64,000 nt of DNA, taken from the NCBI GenBank assembly GCA_016756835.1, contig JAESPE010000005.1, positions 1 to 64,000 on the forward strand, written 5' to 3'. This DNA is from a gamma proteobacterium endosymbiont of Lamellibrachia anaximandri (GTDB lineage Bacteria; Pseudomonadota; Gammaproteobacteria; Chromatiales; Chromatiaceae). Below the pieces are notes generated by a model. That model made no database searches. It was not told where the DNA came from and worked only from the letters and a program-made list of their open reading frames with translations. The position numbers were made by a program, and so were the translations under genes. This document shows positions 10,004 through 21,179 of this stretch, piece after piece (position 1 is the stretch's first letter; the number at the start of each line of letters is the position of its first letter).

Positions 10004-12304
10004 TCAATATGTGGTCCCGAAGCTAAACTGCAGCGTCTCCACAGAATCACCGACTTTATCGTTCAAAGGATACCCCAGACTAAAAGCCAAGGCTCCCACC
10101 GGTGATAACCAGGAGAGCATGAGACCGGTAGAGTAGCGTACCTCATCTAATTCGAAACCATTACCAAACTTTACATCAAAAACATTTCCGGCATCCAGAA
10201 ACACGCCCCAGCGCATCGTGCTTTTAAATGAGTCGACAGGAGGAGGAGCCAGCAACTCTATTTGACCCGTCAATTTCGAATTTGCTCCCAACGCATCACC
10301 AAAAGAGTCCCGCGGACCGAGGGTATTTTCCTCAAAGCCACGTACTGTGCCAATGCCGCCTGCAAAAAAGTTACGGTAAAACGGCAGTACCGGGGTATCT
10401 GAGTAGCTGTCTCCGTAACCCAGTTCGCCGTTGAACCTGAGCGTAAGGGCTTTTGTCAAAGGAATATAGCGAGTGTGCTTGTAGTGGAGGCGATAATACT
10501 GCAGATCACTGCCAGGCACGGTCACCTCCAGCGCGGCCACCTGCTTACCCCCAACAGTGGGAAAGATGGCACGATCCCGGGTATCACGGGTCCAGCTGAC
10601 GAGCGTCTCCAGATCCCGAAATTGGTCGCCATTCACCTCTTCGAATTTCAGCACCTCATCTGATGGAGAGTCACCCAACACGAACTTGGTATCCTCAAAG
10701 GCCAGACTGAAACGCAGCCTGTCGTATTCCGTGATGGGCAGGCCGAAGCTGACCCCTACGCGACTGACATCCGTCGCATAACTGGAAATATTGAGTTCAC
10801 CAAAATCAGTGGCGCGATAGGAAAACTCAAACCCGCGACTAATGCCGTTAATAGTATAGTATGGGTTGTTATAGGAAATATTGAACTTCTTGTTTGCCTT
10901 ACTGGTGTCGAAACCGGTACTGACCCGCTTGCCGGTACCGAGAAAATTGTCTTGGGTAATGCTTGCATTGAACATCAGGCCCTGGGTCTGAGAGAAGCCG
11001 ATACCCGCCGACAGATTACCGGAAGCCTTCTCTTTTACCTTGAAATTAACATCCACCTGATCAGTCCGCCCAGGAACAGCGGGGGTCTCGACATTCACCT
11101 CTTCGAAATAACCCAGGCGCTGCAGGCGTTCACGGGACAATCGCACCATCTCCCCCGAAAACCAGGCAGATTCCATCTGCCGCAGCTCCCTGCGAAGCAC
11201 CTCGTCCCGCGTCGCTGCGTTACCACTCATATCGATGTGGCGAACATAGACCCGTTTACCCGGGTCGACAAAATAGGTGATCGCCACCTGGCGGTTTTCG
11301 CGATCGATATCGGGAATGCTGTTGACGTTGGCGAAGGCGTAACCGGCATCCGACAGAAGGCTGTTGACCCGCTCCGCACTGGCGGTAGTCTTTTTACGGG
11401 AGAAAACCTCGCCCCGTTTGAGGTGAATCAGCGGAAAAAGCTCTTCCAAAGGCACGATCAACTCCCCCGCAAGCTTGATGTCACTGAGAGTGAACACCTC
11501 ACCTTCAGAGACTACGACCGTGACATAGATATCTTTCTTGTCCGGCGTAATGGAAACCTGGGTGGAGTCTATCTTGAAATCGATAAATCCCCTATCGAGA
11601 TAGTAGGAGCGCAGTTTCTCCAGATCACCCGAAAGCGCCTGTTTCGAGTATTTGTCTCTATCGGAGAAGAAGTCGTACCAGCTCGGAATACCGAGAGCAA
11701 ACTCATCCAGCAGCTCATCATCTTCAAAAGCCTGATTGCCGATGAGGTTAATCTTCTTGATGCGGGCGGTGATGCCCTCTGAAATTTCGATATCCACGGC
11801 CACCCGGTTACGTTCCAGGGGCGTAACTGTGGATTCGATCCTGACACCATACTTGCCGCGGGAGAAATACTGGCGGTTCAACTCCTGCTCGACCCGCTCC
11901 AGCAGCGCACGTTTGAAGACCCGGCCTTCAGCCAGGCCTATATCCTTCAGGCCGGCCTTCAGCCTATCGGTATCCAGATCTTTGTTACCGCTCAGGTTGA
12001 TCTCCGATACTGCCGGCCGTTCACGCACGAACACCACCAGCACTTCATCCTCCCTTTCGAGGCGCACATCCTTGAAAAAGCCCGTTTTGAACAGTGTTCG
12101 GATGATGCCGGCCGTGTCTCCCGATGATACCTGGTCGCCCACCTTTACCGGCAGATAGTTGAACACCGTACCTGCGGAGATACGCTGCAAACCTTCTATC
12201 CGTATATCTTCCACGACAAACGACGAAGCGCCCATAACGGCAGCCGTCATCAGCAACAAGATCAAACCGGAAAGGGATCTTTTCAGGACACCCAGCAACG
12301 ACAT
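10004..12304 (-). CDS. bamA: Outer membrane protein assembly factor BamA
   Basis: POTRA repeats and Omp85 barrel with [13 protein letters not shown]; ends in aromatic QFSFGTTY. Confidence 0.96.
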   Translation of the reverse strand: MSLLGVLKRSLSGLILLLMTAAVMGASSFVVEDIRIEGLQRISAGTVFNYLPVKVGDQVSSGDTAGIIRTLFKTGFFKDVRLEREDEVLVVFVRERPAVSEINLSGNKDLDTDRLKAGLKDIGLAEGRVFKRALLERVEQELNRQYFSRGKYGVRIESTVTPLERNRVAVDIEISEGITARIKKINLIGNQAFEDDELLDEFALGIPSWYDFFSDRDKYSKQALSGDLEKLRSYYLDRGFIDFKIDSTQVSITPDKKDIYVTVVVSEGEVFTLSDIKLAGELIVPLEELFPLIHLKRGEVFSRKKTTASAERVNSLLSDAGYAFANVNSIPDIDRENRQVAITYFVDPGKRVYVRHIDMSGNAATRDEVLRRELRQMESAWFSGEMVRLSRERLQRLGYFEEVNVETPAVPGRTDQVDVNFKVKEKASGNLSAGIGFSQTQGLMFNASITQDNFLGTGKRVSTGFDTSKANKKFNISYNNPYYTINGISRGFEFSYRATDFGELNISSYATDVSRVGVSFGLPITEYDRLRFSLAFEDTKFVLGDSPSDEVLKFEEVNGDQFRDLETLVSWTRDTRDRAIFPTVGGKQVAALEVTVPGSDLQYYRLHYKHTRYIPLTKALTLRFNGELGYGDSYSDTPVLPFYRNFFAGGIGTVRGFEENTLGPRDSFGDALGANSKLTGQIELLAPPPVDSFKSTMRWGVFLDAGNVFDVKFGNGFELDEVRYSTGLMLSWLSPVGALAFSLGYPLNDKVGDSVETLQFSFGTTY

Positions 12305-12426
12305 AATATTAGATTTTTTTTACCTGCGACCATTGCCGCCTGTGGCGATTGTCCCAAACATAAGGGATCAGCGGGAGTGAAGACCGGACTCCACATAAGC
12401 GGGGTAGTATAAGTGATATTTTGCCG

Positions 12427-13791
12427 CTAGCCCAGCAAACGACTGAGATCCACATAGAAGGCAAGACTCATCATTGCCAATAGCAGAATCATCCCAATTT
12501 TCTGTCCATGTTCCATAAAGGTTTCCGATAAAGGTCCCCCTTTGATTGCCTCAAGCAGAAAAAAGAGGAGGTGCCCACCATCCAGAATCGGGATCGGCAG
12601 CAGATTCAGCACACCGAGACTGATACTCACCACAGCGAGGAATTTAAGGAAATCGATCAGACCGTAACTGGCGGTTTTACCCGCATACTCAGCGATGGAG
12701 ATCGGACCACTGAGATTCTTTACCGAGACCTCACCAATCACCATCTTGCCGAGCATTTTCAGCATCAGCAGAGAGAGATCCCAAGTCTTGTACAACGACT
12801 TGCCAACGGCCTCCAGAGGACCATAACGAATCTCTGTCTGGTAGTCGTCCATCAGGTGGGGCGGCACATGCACGCTGGCACCAATTCGACCGATGCTTTC
12901 GCCCTCACTTTCAATTGCCGCCGGGGTCAGTTCAAGGCGGATCAAACTCCCTGCACGCTCGACCTCTAGAGCCATGCGCTGCTCCGGTCGCGCCCGTACA
13001 TACTTCACCCATTCGACCCAACTCTCCAGGGATTGGCCATCAACGGAGAGCAACAGGTCGCCGGTTTTCAATCCATCCCTGTCTGCGGCTTCACCCGACA
13101 ACAGTGTACCGATAACCGGCGCGACTACGGGACGCTTGGGCGTAATCCCCAGATTCTGCAGAATCCGGGCCTCCTCAGACATCTCCTGAAGCCGCCCGGC
13201 GTCAAGCCATCGAACCGCCTCCCGGCCACTCTCATCTTCGACCCTTACTGCGATCTGTCCGACATTCAGTGATTCCGCCAACAGCATGTAGACAGCTGTC
13301 TCCCAAGTCGGAGTAGACTCCTGATTGACGGAGAGTATGCGGTCTCCAGTCTGAAACCCGGCCTGCTCAGCAATGGATTCGGCCTTGACCTCCCCCACCA
13401 GCGGCTTGATGCCGGTATCCCCCGTCACGAAGATCAGCCAGAAGGCGAAGACGGCAAACAGCAGATTGAACAGAGGGCCCGCCAGTACAATTGCCGTCCT
13501 GGAAGCCAGCGTCTGTCTGTTGAAGGCCCGATCCAGTTCACCGGGATCGACCGGCGCCTCCCGCTCATCCAGCATCTTCACATAACCGCCCAGAGGGATG
13601 GCGGCAAGGACATATTCGGTGCCGTCATTCTTGCCGACACGCTTCCAAAGCGGTTTGCCAAAGCCGACGGAGAAACGCAGTACCTTCACACCGACCCTGC
13701 GGGCCACCCAGAAGTGACCGAACTCGTGTACGGTAATCAGAATACCCAGCGCAACGACAAACGCCGCGATTGTAAAAAGCAGTGAATCCAT
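12427..13791 (-). CDS. rseP: RIP metalloprotease (site-2 protease family)
   Basis: HEFGHFWVARRVGVKVLRFSVGFG and NLLPIPILDGGHL motifs, PDZ region. Confidence 0.95.
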   Translation of the reverse strand: MDSLLFTIAAFVVALGILITVHEFGHFWVARRVGVKVLRFSVGFGKPLWKRVGKNDGTEYVLAAIPLGGYVKMLDEREAPVDPGELDRAFNRQTLASRTAIVLAGPLFNLLFAVFAFWLIFVTGDTGIKPLVGEVKAESIAEQAGFQTGDRILSVNQESTPTWETAVYMLLAESLNVGQIAVRVEDESGREAVRWLDAGRLQEMSEEARILQNLGITPKRPVVAPVIGTLLSGEAADRDGLKTGDLLLSVDGQSLESWVEWVKYVRARPEQRMALEVERAGSLIRLELTPAAIESEGESIGRIGASVHVPPHLMDDYQTEIRYGPLEAVGKSLYKTWDLSLLMLKMLGKMVIGEVSVKNLSGPISIAEYAGKTASYGLIDFLKFLAVVSISLGVLNLLPIPILDGGHLLFFLLEAIKGGPLSETFMEHGQKIGMILLLAMMSLAFYVDLSRLLG

Positions 13792-13943
13792 AATAAAAAA
13801 TGTAGTCTATTCAGACTTATATCGAGTGAGACTTCGCCTCAAACCTTCGAGGGTTATTTTATCCGCAAAACGCGCAAATAAACGCAAAAAGCTTGCTGAC
13901 TACGGGTTTCCAACATATTTGTGTATTTCGCGTTATTTGCGGA

Positions 13944-15119
13944 CTATGCGCTTAAAAGTGCTTGTTCCGCAAAGACTCGGGCTTGGCGATCTTGATCCAG
14001 CAACTGTTCCAGACTGCCGGCAGGCATGACCTCCAAAGCGTTCAGGGTCCTTTCCACCAGCGTGGGTATACCGAGAAAACCGAGATGACCCTCAAGAAAG
14101 GCCTGCACCGCCACCTCATTCGCAGCATTCAGCACCGCGGGGGCAGTCCCACCCACCTCGATCGCCTCATAGGCAAGTCGCAAACAGGGAAAACGCTCAA
14201 GATCAGGGGCCTCAAAATCGAGTCTGGCAATCTGAAACAGATCCAGGCGGTCCACGCCGGAATCGATGCGCTCCGGCCAAGCAAGGGCGTGAGCAATGGG
14301 TGTGCGCATATCGGGATTACCCAACTGTGCCAGCACCGAGCCATCATTGTACTCCACCATTGAGTGGATCACGCTCTGTGGATGCAGCACCACCTGAATC
14401 TGCTGCGGTGAAGTGTGAAACAGCCAGCAGGCCTCGATCACCTCCAGCCCCTTGTTCATCATGGTGGCGGAATCGACGGATATCTTGCGCCCCATATCCC
14501 AGTTTGGATGGGCGCAGGCCTGCTCGGGGGTAACGGTCTTCAAGCCCTCCAGCGGCATAGTGCGAAAAGGCCCGCCAGATGCAGTCAGAAGAATATTGCG
14601 TACCCCAACCTGTTCCAATCCGCGCTGAAAGTCAGCCGGCATGCATTGAAAGACCGCATTGTGTTCGCTGTCTATGGGCAGAATCTCCGCCTCATGCGCC
14701 TCAGCAGCTTCCATGAAGAGGCGCCCGGAAACCACCAACGCCTCTTTATTCGCCAGCAGAACCCGCTTGCCCGCACGCACTGCTGCCATTGCTGGCAGCA
14801 GACCGGCAGCCCCGACAATCGCCGCCATCACATAATCGGCCTCCGGCATGGCGGCAACCTGCTCAAGACCGGCAACACCGGATAATACCTCAACGTCACT
14901 GCCATTTTCGGCCAACCGCTTTGCCAACTCCGCAGCTGATGTTGCATCCGCCATCACCGCAATCTGCGGTTTGAAGCTGAGGCACTGACCGAGCAGACCG
15001 TCCACATCGCGGTTAGCAGTCAATGCAACCACGCGGTAGCGCTCAGGGTGACGGGTCACCACATCCAGGGTACTGAGACCGATAGAGCCGGTGGAACCCA
15101 GTACGGTAAGCCCCTTCAT
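13944..15119 (-). CDS. dxr: 1-deoxy-D-xylulose-5-phosphate reductoisomerase
   Basis: [32 protein letters not shown]. Confidence 0.96.
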   Translation of the reverse strand: MKGLTVLGSTGSIGLSTLDVVTRHPERYRVVALTANRDVDGLLGQCLSFKPQIAVMADATSAAELAKRLAENGSDVEVLSGVAGLEQVAAMPEADYVMAAIVGAAGLLPAMAAVRAGKRVLLANKEALVVSGRLFMEAAEAHEAEILPIDSEHNAVFQCMPADFQRGLEQVGVRNILLTASGGPFRTMPLEGLKTVTPEQACAHPNWDMGRKISVDSATMMNKGLEVIEACWLFHTSPQQIQVVLHPQSVIHSMVEYNDGSVLAQLGNPDMRTPIAHALAWPERIDSGVDRLDLFQIARLDFEAPDLERFPCLRLAYEAIEVGGTAPAVLNAANEVAVQAFLEGHLGFLGIPTLVERTLNALEVMPAGSLEQLLDQDRQARVFAEQALLSA

Positions 15120-15940
15120 CCGATCTTCCCCATCAGCATCAATCCCAGCACAAAAACAGGACCGGCGGCAGTCAGGCTGTCGAGGCGATCCAGCATGCCC
15201 CCATGCCCAGGCAGCAAAGTACCGCTATCTTTCATGTTACGCAGGCGTTTTAGCACGCTCTCAAAAAGATCCCCAATCACGGAGAAGATCACAGTTAACA
15301 CGCAGAGCAACAGCGCCAGCGGGTACTCCGCAAGGGAGAATCCCTGCCACCAAGCAAAAAATAAGCCACATATCAGAGAACCTGCGATAGCGCCGTAGAC
15401 CCCTTCCCGGGTCTTACCGGGACTGACCTCGGGGGCAAGTTTGGTGCGACCAAAGCGACGACCGGCGAAATAGGCGCCGATATCTGCAGCCCAGATCAGG
15501 ATCAACAGAAACAACAGCAATTGCGGGCCCTGTTCAGGCACCTGATGGAGCGTCACCCATGCCAGCCACGCCGGCACCAAAACAATGATACCCTCCAAAC
15601 TTTGGGTCAGGCTAAAACCCTCTACCACGGCGCCACCGCGAAAGTGTCGTAACCGCATCAACACAACCAACCACCAGAAAACCACCAGCGCAAACAGCCA
15701 GAACAGTAGTGTAGGTGCCTTCAACAGCATCGCTACGGCAGCCACGCAGAGTCCCAAAACCAGGATATAGCCAAACTGGCCAACAGGGCCGTTTGTGCCG
15801 GAAAGACGCGCCCATTCAAACCCACACATAGCCAAAAACAGGGCCAACGCCAGTGCGAGGTAGAGTGTGGGCGACCAGAGAACCCCGGTAACAATCAGAG
15901 GAGCGAGAGCCAGTGCTGTCAGAACACGCTGCTTTAGCAT
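15116..15940 (-). CDS. cdsA: Phosphatidate cytidylyltransferase
   Basis: Polytopic membrane protein with [37 protein letters not shown] signature; start set at internal MLKQRV (ORF track begins at 16039). Confidence 0.92.
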   Translation of the reverse strand: MLKQRVLTALALAPLIVTGVLWSPTLYLALALALFLAMCGFEWARLSGTNGPVGQFGYILVLGLCVAAVAMLLKAPTLLFWLFALVVFWWLVVLMRLRHFRGGAVVEGFSLTQSLEGIIVLVPAWLAWVTLHQVPEQGPQLLLFLLILIWAADIGAYFAGRRFGRTKLAPEVSPGKTREGVYGAIAGSLICGLFFAWWQGFSLAEYPLALLLCVLTVIFSVIGDLFESVLKRLRNMKDSGTLLPGHGGMLDRLDSLTAAGPVFVLGLMLMGKIG

Positions 15941-15947
15941 CAGCGAC

Positions 15948-16757
15948 TCAGGAGGCCTCAGCCTTGTGATCTCCCACCTGCTCACCGGTACGACCAAAAC
16001 GGCGCTGGCGTCCCGCAAAATCGGCGAGTGCGTCTTCAAAAGCCGCCGTATCGAAATCGGGCCATAGCAGATCAGTGAAGTAGAGTTCGGAATAGGCGGC
16101 CTGCCAGAGCAGGAAATTACTTAGCCTCTGCTCCCCGCCGGTACGAATAAAGAGATCCGGATTCGGCAGATCGGGAAAAGAGAGTGCACCGGCCAACGAC
16201 GCTTCATCGATATCCTCGGGAGAGAACTCGCCTGCCGCCACTGCCCTGGCCAGGGATTTGGCCGCTTGAGTAATATCCCAGCGACCGCCGTAGTTGGCGG
16301 CGACCTGCAGGGTCAGGCCACGATTTTCGGCCGTCAATTCCTCGACTTCCAGGATTCTGCGCTGCAGCTTTTCGGAAAAAGCCTCACGCTCCCCAATAAT
16401 TTTCAGTCGAACACCATTTCGGTGCAGACGACGTGCCTCTTTACCCAGGGCGCGAATGAAAAGATCCATGATCAGGCCGACCTCTTTCTTGGGCCGGTGC
16501 CAGTTTTCACTGCTGAAGGCAAAAAGGGTAAGGACCTGGATCTTTTTCTGCACACAGCATTCGACAATGTTGCGCACCGCATCCACGCCGACGGGATGAC
16601 CCGCGTAGCGGGGCAGACCACGGCGTTGCGCCCAGCGGCCGTTACCATCCATGATGATTGCGACATGTCCAGGCAGTCGGCCTTCGGCCTCCGAACTGTC
16701 CGATTGGGTTCCGTTCATCATCACCTTGATTCGCTCAAAACGAACTGTCACCGGCAA
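15948..16757 (-). CDS. uppS: Isoprenyl (undecaprenyl diphosphate) synthase
   Basis: HVAIIMDGNGRWAQRRGLPRYAGH; true start may be internal (MMNGTQ, about 16721). Confidence 0.93.
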   Translation of the reverse strand: MPVTVRFERIKVMMNGTQSDSSEAEGRLPGHVAIIMDGNGRWAQRRGLPRYAGHPVGVDAVRNIVECCVQKKIQVLTLFAFSSENWHRPKKEVGLIMDLFIRALGKEARRLHRNGVRLKIIGEREAFSEKLQRRILEVEELTAENRGLTLQVAANYGGRWDITQAAKSLARAVAAGEFSPEDIDEASLAGALSFPDLPNPDLFIRTGGEQRLSNFLLWQAAYSELYFTDLLWPDFDTAAFEDALADFAGRQRRFGRTGEQVGDHKAEAS

Positions 16758-16766
16758 CAGTGATCA

Positions 16767-16953
16767 GGGAGCCTCTGAATAAGTCTGGGCCGTTCAGATT
16801 GTGAGATGAAATGTGCTGATTTTCAACGAAAAACCTGTTTGGAACAGGTTTTCGCGTTAGCCCCGAAGGGGTGTGGCCCATGGATGGGCTACACAAAAAG
16901 CAGCGCGTTTTAGCCGCAAGCTGTAGGTCCATGACTTGTTCAGAGACTCCTTT
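16767..16953 (+). repeat. MITE-like element with imperfect terminal inverted repeats
   Basis: Left end GGGAGCCTCTGAATAAGTC (16767-16785); right end reverse complement AAAGGAGTCTCTGAACAAGTC (16933-16953); internal perfect hairpin AAAACCTGTT-TGG-AACAGGTTTT (16830-16852). Confidence 0.5.
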
Positions 16954-17509
16954 AGATTTCCATCAAATCCTTTTCTTTCACCGCCAGTGCCGCATCCACC
17001 TCTTTGACGTGCTGATCGGTCAGTTTTTGAATGATCTCCTGCCCACGACGTTCATCGTCTTCGGAGATCATCTTCTCCTTCATGTGATCCTTGAGATTAT
17101 GATTGGCATCACGACGAATATTACGGATTGCCACCCGCGCATTTTCCGCCTCATGACGCACCACGCGAATCAGATCCTTGCGTCGCTCCTCCGTCAACGG
17201 CGGCATGGGAACCCGGATCACTGCCCCGGCACTCATGGGATTGAGGCCCAGATCAGAGGTTAAAATCGCCTTCTCGACCACTGCGATCATCGGTCGTTCC
17301 CAAGGGGTCACTGCAAGGGTACGACCATCTTCCACATTGATATTGGCAACCTGACTCAGCGGCACTTCGGAACCATAATAGTCAACCCGGATATGGTCCA
17401 GCAGACTTGGATGGGCTCGCCCGGTACGCACTTTCGCCAACTCGTGGGAGAGCGCCTCAACGCTCTTGCCCATACGGGTGTCAGCATCACTCTTGATATC
17501 GTCGATCAT
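16952..17509 (-). CDS. frr: Ribosome recycling factor
   Basis: [36 protein letters not shown]. Confidence 0.96.
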   Translation of the reverse strand: MIDDIKSDADTRMGKSVEALSHELAKVRTGRAHPSLLDHIRVDYYGSEVPLSQVANINVEDGRTLAVTPWERPMIAVVEKAILTSDLGLNPMSAGAVIRVPMPPLTEERRKDLIRVVRHEAENARVAIRNIRRDANHNLKDHMKEKMISEDDERRGQEIIQKLTDQHVKEVDAALAVKEKDLMEI

Positions 17510-17510
17510 G

Positions 17511-18233
17511 TTACTCGCCCTTTTCTACCAAGGAGCCGATGACTTCTCCGCGCATCAGACGCAAGAGAGCCCCGGAATCATTGATGTTCATAATTCGTAG
17601 CGGCATATCGTTATCCCTGCAGAGCACAATCGCAGTTGCATCCATCACCTGCAGGTTCTCCGCCAAAGCCCGATTGTAGGTGAGACGGGGATAGAATTCA
17701 GCATCGGGATCCTTCACTGGATCCGCTGAGTAGACGCCGTTTACCTTGGTCGCCTTGATCATCATGTCAGCCTGGATCTCGACTGCACGCAGACTCGCGG
17801 CGGAATCGGTGGTGAAATAGGGATTGCCGGTGCCTGCAGCCAGGATGGCCACCCGACCCGCATCCAGGTGTCGCCTGGCATCCCTCGCTGTGAAAGGCTC
17901 ACAGACATCAGGCATGCTCAGTGCAGAGAGCACTCTGGCCTCAATGCCGATCTTTGTGAGAGCATCCTGCATCGCCAGGGAGTTCATCACAGTGGCAAGC
18001 ATGCCCATGTGATCGCCGGTCACCCGATCAAGACCACCCTGTGCCAGACCGGCACCGCGGAAGATATTTCCGCCACCAATCACCAACCCCACCTCTAGAC
18101 CGGCCTCAACGAGGTCCCGCACCTCACCCGCAGTACGCGCCATCACCTCAGGTGAAATCCCAAAGTCGCCAGAACCCATCAGGGCTTCGCCACTAAGCTT
18201 GAGCAGGATACGCCGACAGATCAAATCCGACAT
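17511..18233 (-). CDS. pyrH: UMP kinase
   Basis: [35 protein letters not shown]. Confidence 0.96.
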   Translation of the reverse strand: MSDLICRRILLKLSGEALMGSGDFGISPEVMARTAGEVRDLVEAGLEVGLVIGGGNIFRGAGLAQGGLDRVTGDHMGMLATVMNSLAMQDALTKIGIEARVLSALSMPDVCEPFTARDARRHLDAGRVAILAAGTGNPYFTTDSAASLRAVEIQADMMIKATKVNGVYSADPVKDPDAEFYPRLTYNRALAENLQVMDATAIVLCRDNDMPLRIMNINDSGALLRLMRGEVIGSLVEKGE

Positions 18234-18337
18234 GCTGAACCGATTCCTAATTTGAGATTAACCGAATGATAAGACGCAGAGAGGAAATATTCCATTTTCC
18301 ACGGATATTTCAGCTCCACAAGCCCCGTGTCCACATC

Positions 18338-18381
18338 CGTCCCCTCTGCACCGGAGCAAACGCTCCGGTGCAGAGGGGACG
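18338..18381. other. Perfect 20-bp inverted repeat with 4-nt loop between tsf and pyrH
   Basis: CGTCCCCTCTGCACCGGAGC-AAAC-GCTCCGGTGCAGAGGGGACG. Confidence 0.85.
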
Positions 18382-18389
18382 ACAGAAGT

Positions 18390-19274
18390 TTACATCTTGG
18401 CTTGCGCCCGGACCTCTGCAGCGAAATCTTCCTTCTTCTTCTCGATACCTTCGCCAACCTCAAAGCGGCTGAATTGGGCAATTGCGGCACCCTTGCTCTT
18501 CAACAACTTCTCGATGGTGAAATCCGCATCCTTGACGAAAACCTGGCCCAGCAGAGTATTTTCCGCCAGATATTTGCGCATACGGCCATCGACCATCTTC
18601 TCGACGATGTTGTCCGGTTTGCCACTCTCCCTGGCCTGCGCGGTAACGATCTCGCGCTCCTTGTCCAGCATATCCTGGGGCATATCGTCAGCGGAGAGGC
18701 AGACTGGGTTGGTTGCGGCAATATGCATTGCCAAATCCTTGCCCAGATCGCCCTCGTCGCTCTCAACTTCGACCACAACACCGATACGTACGCCGTGGCT
18801 GTAGCTGACCAGGGCACCCTTGTCGGCCTGCAAACGGGTAAAGCGACGCACGTTCATGTTCTCACCCAACTTGGAGATCAGCGCCTCGCGGGCCTGATTT
18901 ACAGTGGTCTCTTCGCCTTCGTGAAGAGATTGCCCCATCAGCGTCTCAACGTCATCCGCACCGCCGTTGAGCGCCCTCTCTGCCACAGCGCCGGCAAAGG
19001 AGGTGAAGTTCTCGTCCTTGGCCACAAAATCGGTTTCACAGTTAACTTCAACCATCGCTGCCTGGGTGTTGTCAGCGTTGAAGCTGATCACAATCACACC
19101 TTCCGCTGCGGTACGGCCCGCTTTCTTGGCGGCCTTGGCCTGGCCCGATTTGCGCATCGCCTCGATTGCCGCTTCGATATCGCCATCGACCTCTACCAAG
19201 GCCTTCTTGCACTCCATCATGCCTGCGCCGGTACGCTCGCGCAGCTCTTTAACCTGAGAGGCTGTAATCGCCAT
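18390..19274 (-). CDS. tsf: Elongation factor Ts
   Basis: [31 protein letters not shown]. Confidence 0.97.
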   Translation of the reverse strand: MAITASQVKELRERTGAGMMECKKALVEVDGDIEAAIEAMRKSGQAKAAKKAGRTAAEGVIVISFNADNTQAAMVEVNCETDFVAKDENFTSFAGAVAERALNGGADDVETLMGQSLHEGEETTVNQAREALISKLGENMNVRRFTRLQADKGALVSYSHGVRIGVVVEVESDEGDLGKDLAMHIAATNPVCLSADDMPQDMLDKEREIVTAQARESGKPDNIVEKMVDGRMRKYLAENTLLGQVFVKDADFTIEKLLKSKGAAIAQFSRFEVGEGIEKKKEDFAAEVRAQAKM

Positions 19275-19310
19275 CTTTCCTACCTCAAAATCGTATCTTC
19301 AAATGTAAAC

Positions 19311-19343
19311 CGACCGGATCACGCTGAAGGCATGATCCGGTCG
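19311..19343 (-). promoter_or_regulatory. rpsB-tsf intercistronic hairpin
   Basis: 11-bp stem CGACCGGATCA / TGATCCGGTCG with 11-nt loop. Confidence 0.5.
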
Positions 19344-19369
19344 TCAATCCAGAAAACCTGTCGACTGCT

Positions 19370-20116
19370 TCAGGATTTGTCGCCTTTGACCTCGACAAAC
19401 TCCTCTTCGCTGCCAGCCGCCACATGGGCCGCGCTCGTGCGACCTTCAAGAATCGCTGCAGATGCGCCCTGTGTGTAGAGCTGGATCGCCCGGATTGCGT
19501 CATCATTTCCGGGGATCACGTAATCGATAGCCTCGGGGTTGTTATTGGTATCAACCACACCGATAACTGGGATGCCCAGCTTACGGGCCTCAGAGATTGC
19601 GATGTCTTCATGACCCACATCGATCACAAACATGGCATCGGGCAATTTGCCCATATCTTTGATGCCGCCGAGACTGCGATCCAATTTCTCCATCTCGCGG
19701 TGAAGATTCAGTGCCTCTTTCTTCTTGAAACGCTGCTCGACACTGCCATCCTCAAACATGCTTTCCAGCTCTTTGAGGCGTTTGATCGACTGTTTGATGG
19801 TTTTGAAATTGGTCAGCATGCCGCCGAGCCAACGATGATTGACGTAGGGCATGTTGCAGCGTACTGCCTCTTCACGCACCGCATCGCGGGCTGCACGCTT
19901 GGTGCCGACAAACATGATCTTGCCGCCGTTCGCCGCAAGCGAACCGATAAAGTTCATGGCGTCGTTAAAGAGGGGGAGGGTCTTCTCAAGATTGACGATA
20001 TGAATCTTGCTACGATGACCGAAGATGTAGGGCCCCATCTTGGGGTTCCAGTAACGGGTCTGATGCCCGAAGTGTACGCCTGCTTCCAGCATCTGGCGCA
20101 TGGATACTGCACTCAT
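19370..20116 (-). CDS. rpsB: 30S ribosomal protein S2
   Basis: [27 protein letters not shown]; start set at internal Met (ORF track begins at 20155). Confidence 0.96.
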   Translation of the reverse strand: MSAVSMRQMLEAGVHFGHQTRYWNPKMGPYIFGHRSKIHIVNLEKTLPLFNDAMNFIGSLAANGGKIMFVGTKRAARDAVREEAVRCNMPYVNHRWLGGMLTNFKTIKQSIKRLKELESMFEDGSVEQRFKKKEALNLHREMEKLDRSLGGIKDMGKLPDAMFVIDVGHEDIAISEARKLGIPVIGVVDTNNNPEAIDYVIPGNDDAIRAIQLYTQGASAAILEGRTSAAHVAAGSEEEFVEVKGDKS

Positions 20117-20148
20117 GAGTGACTCCTGATTGTATTGGGTTAGGCCTC

Positions 20149-20215
20149 CATACATCCCATGAATCGACCTCCCCGCAGAAGCTGGGAGGCACCCCGAACC
20201 ATGTGCCGATGTATG
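20149..20215 (-). promoter_or_regulatory. Structured rpsB 5' leader, candidate S2 autoregulatory RNA
   Basis: Closing stem CATACATC (20149-20156)/GATGTATG (20208-20215) enclosing CCTCCC/GGGAGG and an overlapping GGCAC/GTGCC pairing, immediately upstream of rpsB. Confidence 0.45.
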
Positions 20216-20385
20216 TGTGGATTAGTTTTGCTCCCGCACGGGAAAAACCCCGTAAAGTGAGCAGCGCGAACCGTTTGCGATTCAGCGGGGCGTTTTATAC
20301 CATACCCGGCGGATTGCGACAAATCCCTGGCACCTTGTTTCCGACCTCCTTTTCCCCAAATTTTCATGACCCCTTTTAAAGAATT

Positions 20386-21162
20386 ATGAGCGTAACGATC
20401 AAAACAGCGGACGAGATAGAGAAGATGCGAGTCGCTGGCCGCCTGGCCGCCGAGGTACTGGAGATGATCGAGCCTCATGTCAAACCCGGGGTCACCACGG
20501 AGGAACTGGACAAGATCTGCCACGACTACATCGTCGACGTGCAGCAGGCCATCCCTGCCCCGCTAAACTACCGGGGGTTTCCAAAGTCTATCTGCAGCTC
20601 GGTCAACCAGCAGGTCTGCCACGGCATTCCCGCCGACAAAAAGCTGAAAAAGGGGGATATCGTCAACCTAGACATCACTGTCATCAAGGACGGCTATCAC
20701 GGAGATACCAGTAAGATGTTCAGCGTGGGGGAGACCTCCATCCTCGCCAAACGGTTGATAGAGGTCACCCGAAAAGCCCTTTGGGTCGGCATCGACGAGG
20801 TTCGTCCCGGCGCCCAGCTTGGCGACATCGGCCACAAGATTCAGGATTTTGTCGAGCAACACCACTACTCCGTGGTGCGCGAATATTGCGGTCACGGCAT
20901 CGGCAAAGAGTTTCACGAAGATCCTCAGGTACTGCACTACGGCAGTCCGGGGTCGGGCTTGGTACTCCAACCCGGCATGTGCTTCACCATCGAACCCATG
21001 GTCAATGCAGGCAAGCGCCAGATAAAACTCCGTCCCGATGGCTGGACCGTGGTCACCAAAGACCGCAGCCTCTCCGCGCAGTATGAGCACACCCTGCTGG
21101 TGACTGAAACCAGCTGTGAGGTGCTGACCCTGCGTGCTGAAGAAGCCGATACCACCCACTGA
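20386..21162 (+). CDS. map: Type I methionyl aminopeptidase
   Basis: GHGIGKEFHEDPQVLHYG and FTIEPMV motifs. Confidence 0.96.
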   Translation: MSVTIKTADEIEKMRVAGRLAAEVLEMIEPHVKPGVTTEELDKICHDYIVDVQQAIPAPLNYRGFPKSICSSVNQQVCHGIPADKKLKKGDIVNLDITVIKDGYHGDTSKMFSVGETSILAKRLIEVTRKALWVGIDEVRPGAQLGDIGHKIQDFVEQHHYSVVREYCGHGIGKEFHEDPQVLHYGSPGSGLVLQPGMCFTIEPMVNAGKRQIKLRPDGWTVVTKDRSLSAQYEHTLLVTETSCEVLTLRAEEADTTH

Positions 21163-21179
21163 CCCCGGTAAACTGATCG

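Noticed and set aside
10952-11782. 276-aa plus-strand ORF opposite bamA
   Set aside because: Shadow ORF of bamA.
18338-18381. Standard Rho-independent terminator
   Set aside because: The stem is strong but I see no T run after it on the minus strand, so it is listed as an unexplained hairpin instead.
18327-19478. 383-aa plus-strand ORF opposite tsf
   Set aside because: Antisense to tsf and runs through the intergenic hairpin; His/Leu/Asp-rich complement artefact.
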